From contig VFKQ01000378.1 of the NCBI GenBank assembly GCA_009885445.1, forward strand, positions 1 through 11,285: a DNA stretch of 11,285 nt, given 5' to 3'. The notes under the pieces were generated by a model, which saw nothing but the letters and a program-made list of their open reading frames with translations, was not told where the DNA came from and ran no database searches. Source of the stretch: Anaerolineaceae bacterium. Lineage in GTDB: Bacteria; Chloroflexota; Anaerolineae; Anaerolineales; Villigracilaceae. A program made the translations under genes and the position numbers. Shown piece after piece: positions 6,406 to 11,285 of the stretch; position 1 is the first letter of the stretch; each line of letters opens with the position of its first letter.

Positions 6406-6495
6406 GGACTCGCTTCGGGCCACAAGGCTTTCCAGCGCCCGATGGCAGAGGGCGCGAAAGTCCTGAACATCATTCAGGAGGTAACTCCGTTTTAG
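6406..6495 (+). pseudogene. C-terminal fossil of a class I (FbaB-type) fructose-bisphosphate aldolase
   Basis: The frame from 6406 to the TAG at 6493-6495 reads GLAS, GHKAFQRPMAEGAKVLN, IIQEVTPF. The C-terminus of E. coli FbaB, as I recall it, is GRKAFKKSMADGVKLIN followed by AVQDVYL. So the Gly-x-Lys-Ala-Phe, Met-Ala-x-Gly-x-Lys, Asn and Gln-acid-Val positions all agree in order and spacing. Only about 29 codons survive. There is no start codon with a ribosome site, and the rest of the barrel, including the Schiff-base lysine region, is absent. It is in the same frame as the class II aldolase ending at 6372, separated by its TAG stop and 11 unrelated codons. It is most simply the remnant of a class I aldolase gene that once occupied this place. 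The match rests on memory of family sequences. Confidence 0.6.
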
Positions 6496-6572
6496 GCATA
6501 CCAAGGGAGATTTCCGAAGTCTTTACGCCGAGTCTCTGACATGGTTTGCGTGCATACGCCCGCGGCGACACA

Positions 6573-6600
6573 TTTTCACCTTAAAATGCTCTGGTATAAT
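6573..6600 (+). promoter_or_regulatory. Extended -10 promoter for the mreBCD-mrdA operon
   Basis: TGGTATAAT (6592-6600) is a perfect -10 hexamer with the TG extension. A partial -35, TTTTCA (6573-6578, 4 of 6), lies 16 bases upstream. Transcription would begin near 6607, giving an approximately 42-base leader to the TTG start of mreB. The rest of the 276-base gap 6373-6648 holds the aldolase fossil and about 75 bases (6496-6572) in which I see nothing. Confidence 0.65.
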
Positions 6601-6637
6601 TCCAATCGCGTAAATTTTTGCGCATAGACTTTCAATC

Positions 6638-6642
6638 AGGAG
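6638..6642 (+). promoter_or_regulatory. Shine-Dalgarno GGAG-type site deciding the TTG start of mreB
   Basis: AGGAG stands 6 bases before TTG 6649. No ATG lies in frame nearby upstream, and the protein beginning here has the expected short hydrophobic N-terminus before the first phosphate loop. The TTG start is therefore credible. Confidence 0.75.
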
Positions 6643-6648
6643 CCTGTT

Positions 6649-7719
6649 TTGGCCTTCAATCCGTTCAACTGGCTGTTAGGGTTATTTTCCCTGGATATAG
6701 CCATTGACCTTGGCACTGCGAATACTTTGGTAAATGTGCGTGGCAAGGGCATCGTCATCAATGAGCCATCCTGGGTCACCATTGATAAACGCTTGCGCCA
6801 GCCCATCGCCATTGGCCTTGAAGCAAAAGAAATGGTCGGACGCACCCCGGCCAATGTCACCGTCGTCCGCCCCTTGCGCGACGGCGTGATTTCTGATTTC
6901 GCCATCACCCAGATTATGCTTGAATATTTCATCGGCAAAGTGCATGAGCAAAGCGTCGTGCCTCTGCCGCGCCCACGCGTCATCGTCGGAATCCCAACCG
7001 GCGTGACGGAAGTGGAGAAGCGCGCAGTCTACGACGCCGTCATGGCCGCTGGAGCGCGACAAGCCTTCCTCATCGAGGAGCCGATCGCGGCCGCGCTCGG
7101 AGCGGGTTTGCCCATCGGAGACATTCACGGCTCGATGGTGGTAGACATCGGCGGCGGCACCACCGAAGTAGCCGTCATGTCGATGAGCGGAGTCGTCGCC
7201 TCGCGCTCTCTGCGTGTCGCAGGCGACGAAATGGATCAGGACGTGGTGCAGTATCTACGTAATAAATATAATTTGCTCATCGGCGAAAGTATCGCTGAGC
7301 AGGTCAAATGGAAGATCGGCTCGGCTTATCCACTGCCGGTTGAAAAAACAATGGACGTGCGCGGACGCAACCTCGTCACCGGTTTGCCCGAAACCGTCCA
7401 AGTGTCATCCGTTGAAATTCGCGAAGCCCTCTCGGGGTCCGTGCAAGTGATCGTCGACACGGTGCGAGACGCCCTCGATGAGATTCCGCCCGAGATTGTC
7501 GCAGACTTAATGGACGTCGGCATTTGTCTCGCCGGCGGTGGTGGCCTTTTGCAAGGCTTGGCCGACCGTATTTCAGACGAATTGAAACTGCGCGTGTGGG
7601 TCGCCGAAGACCCGCTCACCTGTGTGGCGCGTGGAGCCGGAATGATATTTGAAGACTTTGATCGCTTGAGCCGCTATCTCGTGGGGTTGGAACGCGGCAG
7701 TACGCGCCATAGCGCCTGA
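6649..7719 (+). CDS. mreB: Rod shape-determining protein MreB
   Basis: This is a bacterial actin homologue of 356 residues. It polymerises into membrane-bound filaments and positions the cell-wall elongation machinery. ATPase motifs: phosphate-1 loop IDLGTANT (19-26), catalytic-Glu region IEEPIAAALG (142-151), phosphate-2 DIGGGTTEV (166-174), and adenosine motif LAGGGGLLQGL (294-304). The N-terminus FNPFNWLLGLF is hydrophobic/amphipathic and should insert in the membrane, as in other MreB proteins. Length is usual for the family (about 335-350) with a slightly long C-terminus. It starts at TTG with a good ribosome site and has its own promoter, and is the first gene of mreB-mreC-mreD-mrdA. 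The 32-base gap to mreC holds a small GCCGC/GCGGC hairpin (7722-7735). Confidence 0.97.
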   Translation: MAFNPFNWLLGLFSLDIAIDLGTANTLVNVRGKGIVINEPSWVTIDKRLRQPIAIGLEAKEMVGRTPANVTVVRPLRDGVISDFAITQIMLEYFIGKVHEQSVVPLPRPRVIVGIPTGVTEVEKRAVYDAVMAAGARQAFLIEEPIAAALGAGLPIGDIHGSMVVDIGGGTTEVAVMSMSGVVASRSLRVAGDEMDQDVVQYLRNKYNLLIGESIAEQVKWKIGSAYPLPVEKTMDVRGRNLVTGLPETVQVSSVEIREALSGSVQVIVDTVRDALDEIPPEIVADLMDVGICLAGGGGLLQGLADRISDELKLRVWVAEDPLTCVARGAGMIFEDFDRLSRYLVGLERGSTRHSA

Positions 7720-7751
7720 AAGCCGCTTTCGCGGCGCAGAAAATTTGGCCT

Positions 7752-8597
7752 ATGCGAGATTCATTTTCACGCTCATTACAAACAACAATCCTCTTCCTCT
7801 TAGTGGGGGGTATTCTTGCCCTCGCTTTGGGCGGCTACCTCAGCCCAGCCTCGAGCCGCGTCAGCGGCTCTTTGGTCAGCCTGCAGAGCTGGTTTTCCAC
7901 GCGCTATGTGGCCCTGCAAGAATTCTTCAATGCGCCGCGCGACATCACTTCACTGCGCCAACGCAATGCCGAGTTGGAAGCAGAAGTCTCGCGCTTGCAA
8001 ACACAGGTCATCTCCTTGCAAGCGCGCGCCGCAGACGCCGACACACTGGCCGCGCTGGTGGATTTCTCCACGTCGAATCCAGAGTCCAGTTATCGCGCCG
8101 CATCTGTCATTGGGCGCGACCCCAGCCCGTTTCTACATTATGTAATTATTGACGTTGGCTCCAACGATGGGATTCAGCGCGGTATGCCCGTCGTCACCGC
8201 GCAGGGATTAATTGGCCGCGTAGACGCTGTGATTGCCGATGCGGCCCGCGTGCAGTTGATCACCGACCCGGCTTCGGCCATCAACATCCGCTTGCAGACA
8301 TCCACTGTGGAAGCCATCTTAACCGGCTCGGTCACGGGCGACCTTTCACTTGATCTGATTCCGCAGGGCGCATCCATCGAAGAAGGCGACATCGTGGTCA
8401 CCTCCGGCCTCGGCGGCGGCTACCCGGCCGATTTGATCATCGGTCAAATTGTGAACATCCGTCAGCGCGATGCGGACTTGTTTCAGCAAGCCTCTGTGCA
8501 ACCCGTGGTGGATTTTGCGCGGCTTTCGATCGTGCTGGTCATTACCAATTTCCGCCCGGTGAATATCGAGCCGCTGATTCCCATTCCCGCGCCATAG
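7752..8597 (+). CDS. mreC: Rod shape-determining protein MreC
   Basis: A bitopic membrane protein of 281 residues that links cytoplasmic MreB to the external wall enzymes and activates PBP2/RodA. A short basic cytoplasmic N-terminus is followed by one membrane helix (about 12-30), a coiled coil (about 61-95, with LRQRNAELEAEVSRLQ) for dimerisation, and the MreC beta-domain. The latter contains VIGRDPSPFLHYVIIDVG (119-136), GMPVVTAQGLIGRV (144-157) and GDIVVTSGLGGGYPADLIIG (212-231), all typical. Length is usual. The ATG at 7752 has a poor ribosome site, but the signal-anchor follows immediately and no better start exists. It is 32 bases after mreB and 5 bases before mreD. Confidence 0.95.
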   Translation: MRDSFSRSLQTTILFLLVGGILALALGGYLSPASSRVSGSLVSLQSWFSTRYVALQEFFNAPRDITSLRQRNAELEAEVSRLQTQVISLQARAADADTLAALVDFSTSNPESSYRAASVIGRDPSPFLHYVIIDVGSNDGIQRGMPVVTAQGLIGRVDAVIADAARVQLITDPASAINIRLQTSTVEAILTGSVTGDLSLDLIPQGASIEEGDIVVTSGLGGGYPADLIIGQIVNIRQRDADLFQQASVQPVVDFARLSIVLVITNFRPVNIEPLIPIPAP

Positions 8598-8602
8598 CAA
8601 AC

Positions 8603-9103
8603 ATGCGTGACCTGGTTGCTTTTCCCGTGCTCTTGTTGAGCGTGTTGTTACAGTCCGCTGTGATGAGTCAGGTGAAACTTTTAGCGGGGTATGCAGATCT
8701 GACTTTGGTGGTGGTCATTGCCTGGGCTTTGCAGGACGGCGTACGCACCGCCTGGCATTGGGCACTGGTGGCCTCGGCCATGACCGCTTTTCTTTCCGGC
8801 GTGCCGTGGATGGCGGTCTTTGCGGGCAATTTGCTGGCGGTGTTTCTGGCGCAGGCGTTGCAACGCCGCATCTGGCAGGCGCCATTTTTAGCCATGTTCG
8901 TGGTCACATTTTTCAGCGCCATCCTTTCCCAAATTTTTGCCTACCTTGCGTTGAGTTTGTTGAGCGCCCCGCTTCCATTTCGCGAGTCTTTTGGTTTGGT
9001 CATTTTGCCCAGCGTTTTACTCAGTCTGCTGGCGGGGATTCCTGTCTATTTAATTGTGCGTGACATTGCCCGTTGGGTATATCCCAGCGAGGAGGTTGAA
9101 TGA
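8603..9103 (+). CDS. mreD: Rod shape-determining protein MreD
   Basis: A small polytopic membrane protein of 166 residues with about five or six hydrophobic helices (roughly 5-23, 30-43, 50-68, 70-87, 93-121, 128-153) and a short charged C-terminus (YPSEEVE). MreD proteins are poorly conserved in sequence. The call rests on size, topology and position directly between mreC and the PBP2 gene. It works with MreC in the elongasome. Its TGA stop overlaps the ATG of mrdA (ATGA), so the two are translationally coupled, and the ribosome site of mrdA lies inside its last codons. Confidence 0.92.
   Translation: MRDLVAFPVLLLSVLLQSAVMSQVKLLAGYADLTLVVVIAWALQDGVRTAWHWALVASAMTAFLSGVPWMAVFAGNLLAVFLAQALQRRIWQAPFLAMFVVTFFSAILSQIFAYLALSLLSAPLPFRESFGLVILPSVLLSLLAGIPVYLIVRDIARWVYPSEEVE
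9091..9095 (+). promoter_or_regulatory. Shine-Dalgarno GGAGG of mrdA inside the end of mreD
   Basis: GGAGG lies 4 bases before the ATG at 9100. Together with the ATGA overlap it fixes the PBP2 start. Confidence 0.85.
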
Positions 9104-11285
9104 GTTCCAGCTCGATTCCGCAATCTGCAATTGACCCACGGCGTTATATCGTGGTCTATGTGGGCGTTGCCGCCGCCATATTATTTATTGTGTATCGTTT
9201 AGTCAGCCTGCAAGTGGTGCAGGGCGCAGACTGGAGCGCGCAAGCCGAGGAGAACTATACCCAGGATGTAAGCGTGCCTGCTCCGCGCGGAATTATTTAC
9301 GACCGCAATGGTTACGTGTTGGCGCGCAATGTCGCTTCGTATACAGTCGTTATCACGCCCGCCAATTTGCCCGACGACGAAGCCGATATTCAAGGAATTT
9401 ACCGCGACCTGTCTGCGCTGATTGATGTGCCCACTGGCCTGCCGCTTAGCGACGAAAAAATCGAAGAGGCTAAACTGTTTGCCGCCTGTGTTGAAGGACC
9501 GGGAATTTCAGAAATGGTGGCTCTGGGCGATTCACTGGCCCCATACACCGGCGTGAAAATTAAATGTAACCTCGGCGAGGAACTGGCCAAGATCGTGCGC
9601 GAACGCGCCGTGGACTGGCCCGGCGTCTCTGTGGAGATTGAGCCGATTCGTGACTACCCGACCGGCTCGTTGACCGCGAATGTGATCGGGTTCCTCGGCC
9701 CGATTCCAGCAGAGCAGGAGGCGTTTTATCGCGCCCGCCGCTACGTGGCCGGACGTGACAAAGTGGGCTACGCCGGCGTGGAGCTTTCGCTTGACGATAT
9801 TCTCGCCGGTATTAATGGCCAGCGTGTCATTCAAGAAGATGTGGCTGGCAAAGAATTGGGCAACATCCTGCCGCCGATCTTGCCGGTGCCCGGGAACAAC
9901 CTGGTGCTGACCATTGACACGCGTTTGCAGCTGGCGGCCTCTGCGGCGTTGACCACCGAGATTAACGAATGGAATGCCTTTTACAACCGAATCCGCATTT
10001 CGAGCGGGGTTGTGATCGCCATGAACCCGAAAACGGGCGAGGTGTTGGCCATGGTCTCGTACCCCACATATGAGAACAATCGCATGTCGCTTTTTATTCC
10101 CAGTTATTATTTCAATCAGCTCAGCCTTGACCCGCAGAAGCCGATGTTGAATCATGCCATTTCCAGTGAGTTTCCGCCCGGCTCGGTATTTAAACTGTCT
10201 ACTGCGGTGGGCGCTTTAAGCGAAGGCGTGGTGACCACCAGCACAGTAATCCAAACGCCCGGCCAATTGGTGCTGACTGAAAAGTTTTCACCGAATGACC
10301 CGGGCCGTGAACGTCCTTTTGTAGACTGGGTGTATAACGTTAATAACGTCATCAATGAAGCCGGCTTCGGGCAGTTGGATTTTTGGCATTGCATCGCCTT
10401 TTCGAGCAATGTCTGTTTTTACAAATTAGGCGGTGGATTCAGGGATGAGATTACACAGGGCCTGGGTATTGAACGTCTGCGTGAATACGCATACGCGCTG
10501 GGCTACGGTCAAGCCTCGGGCATTCAACTCCCTGGCGAGCAGGATGGATTGATTCCCACGCCGCAGTGGAAGCGCATCAACAAAGGCGAGAACTGGTCTA
10601 CGGGCGACACTTATATCGCCAGCGTAGGACAGGGCTATGTTGTGGCCACGCCCTTGCAGGTGTTGATGTCTGGCGCGACGGTTGCCAACGATGGCAAGCT
10701 AATGCAACCCACCATCGTGCGCGAAGTGCAGGATAGCGATGGCAACGTGGTTGAAAAATGGTACGACCCGCTGACCGGCGAAGTGAGCGACACAAAATCC
10801 AGCGAAGACAGCTATCAGATTTCTCCCTTCACCGCGAATATAAAATGGGACATTACGCAGACGCCGATAATTCGCAATTTCATCTGCGATGGACCCTATT
10901 GCACCGACGCCGAAACATTTAGAACTGTTGACCCATTTATTTTGCAACAGGTACAACAGGGCATGCGTTTCGCGGTGACTGAGAATCAGGGCGGCATTCG
11001 GCGCGGCACACTGAATCGAGTCTTTGGCGACCCGGCCGAATTCCCGATTGCGATTGCGGGCAAGACTGGCACAGCCGAGTACTGTGATAACGTGGCCCAG
11101 CAAAATAATTTATGCGATTTTGGCCGTTGGCCCACACATTCATGGACTTTGGCATATGCGCCGTTTGACGATCCGGAAATTATCATCATGGCTTTTTGCT
11201 ACAACGGCGGTGAAGGCGCTTCGGTGGCCGGGCCGATTGTGGCGATGGTCATGCAGGCCTATTTTGAACTTAAGGCCATTGACGC
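9100..11285 (+). CDS. mrdA: Penicillin-binding protein 2 (elongation-specific transpeptidase), 3' end cut by window edge
   Basis: A class B PBP that cross-links peptidoglycan during elongation, partner of the glycosyltransferase RodA; 728 codons are visible without a stop. A short cytoplasmic N-terminus precedes one membrane anchor (about 16-38). A PBP dimerisation/pedestal domain runs from about 55 to 255, starting with the conserved APRGIIYDRNG (61-71). The transpeptidase domain begins near 265 and holds all three active-site motifs: SVFK (362-365, nucleophile Ser362, Lys365), SSN (435-437) and KTGT (655-658). The strand after KTG and the segment YNGGEGASVAGPIV (701-714) are near the end of the family, so little should be missing. 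Unusual features are several extracytoplasmic cysteines near the active site (C431, C439, C596, C601, C662, C672) and an insertion at about 560-605 before the KTG motif. It is coupled to mreD by an ATGA overlap and is fourth gene of the operon. Confidence 0.95.
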   Translation, partial: MSSSSIPQSAIDPRRYIVVYVGVAAAILFIVYRLVSLQVVQGADWSAQAEENYTQDVSVPAPRGIIYDRNGYVLARNVASYTVVITPANLPDDEADIQGIYRDLSALIDVPTGLPLSDEKIEEAKLFAACVEGPGISEMVALGDSLAPYTGVKIKCNLGEELAKIVRERAVDWPGVSVEIEPIRDYPTGSLTANVIGFLGPIPAEQEAFYRARRYVAGRDKVGYAGVELSLDDILAGINGQRVIQEDVAGKELGNILPPILPVPGNNLVLTIDTRLQLAASAALTTEINEWNAFYNRIRISSGVVIAMNPKTGEVLAMVSYPTYENNRMSLFIPSYYFNQLSLDPQKPMLNHAISSEFPPGSVFKLSTAVGALSEGVVTTSTVIQTPGQLVLTEKFSPNDPGRERPFVDWVYNVNNVINEAGFGQLDFWHCIAFSSNVCFYKLGGGFRDEITQGLGIERLREYAYALGYGQASGIQLPGEQDGLIPTPQWKRINKGENWSTGDTYIASVGQGYVVATPLQVLMSGATVANDGKLMQPTIVREVQDSDGNVVEKWYDPLTGEVSDTKSSEDSYQISPFTANIKWDITQTPIIRNFICDGPYCTDAETFRTVDPFILQQVQQGMRFAVTENQGGIRRGTLNRVFGDPAEFPIAIAGKTGTAEYCDNVAQQNNLCDFGRWPTHSWTLAYAPFDDPEIIIMAFCYNGGEGASVAGPIVAMVMQAYFELKAID

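Noticed and set aside
6395..6406. CCTGC/GCAGG hairpin as terminator of the aldolase gene
   Set aside because: The stem is only 5 bp with a 2-base loop and no T-run follows.
6370..6495. Readthrough of the aldolase TAG giving a functional tail
   Set aside because: The downstream frame looks like a class I aldolase C-terminus, which has no structural reason to extend a class II barrel; no recoding signal was seen. A fossil is simpler.
1..11285. CRISPR array, tRNA, rRNA, insertion sequence or prophage genes
   Set aside because: No regularly spaced direct repeats, no tRNA-like T-loop/acceptor pattern, and no transposase, integrase or phage protein motif was found on either strand.

Overview
The window looks like a piece of a Chloroflexota chromosome, most likely Anaerolineae-like. 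This is an inference from the protein flavour (a long class II aldolase, the mreBCD-mrdA layout, the PBP2 C-terminal sequence) and a moderately high GC content judged by eye. No rRNA or marker gene is present to confirm it. The window splits into a minus-strand half (1-4728) and a plus-strand half (4954-11285), which diverge from a 225-base control region.

Minus strand, in transcription order. (i) A 173-residue helical protein of unknown function (4728-4207). (ii) A 183-base gap holding a nested palindrome (4106-4181). (iii) A compact molybdenum hydroxylase operon of the xanthine dehydrogenase family. It has a fused FAD + 2Fe-2S subunit with the FAD domain first (4023-2599), a small membrane protein (2587-2168), and the molybdopterin catalytic subunit (2166 to the left edge, probably lacking only its last few residues). 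Gaps are 11 and 1 bases, so these are very probably co-transcribed. The catalytic subunit has XDH-type active-site motifs and lacks the cysteine loop of CO dehydrogenase.

Plus strand. (i) A 472-residue class II fructose-bisphosphate-aldolase-type enzyme (4954-6372), preceded by a structured leader (4828-4924) with an internal hairpin followed by six T. (ii) A short open stretch after its stop that still reads as the C-terminal end of a class I (FbaB-type) fructose-bisphosphate aldolase, apparently a gene fossil. (iii) An extended -10 promoter followed by the rod-shape/elongasome operon mreB-mreC-mreD-mrdA. MreB is the actin-like filament, MreC and MreD connect it to the periplasmic or extracellular side, and PBP2 is the transpeptidase that cross-links new peptidoglycan. 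The operon runs off the right edge inside mrdA.

Most interesting: the class I aldolase fossil next to a class II aldolase, the folded leader before that aldolase, a perfect 10-bp inverted repeat sitting in frame inside the 2Fe-2S domain, and the unexplained membrane protein between the two hydroxylase subunits. No tRNA, rRNA, CRISPR array, insertion sequence or phage gene was seen.
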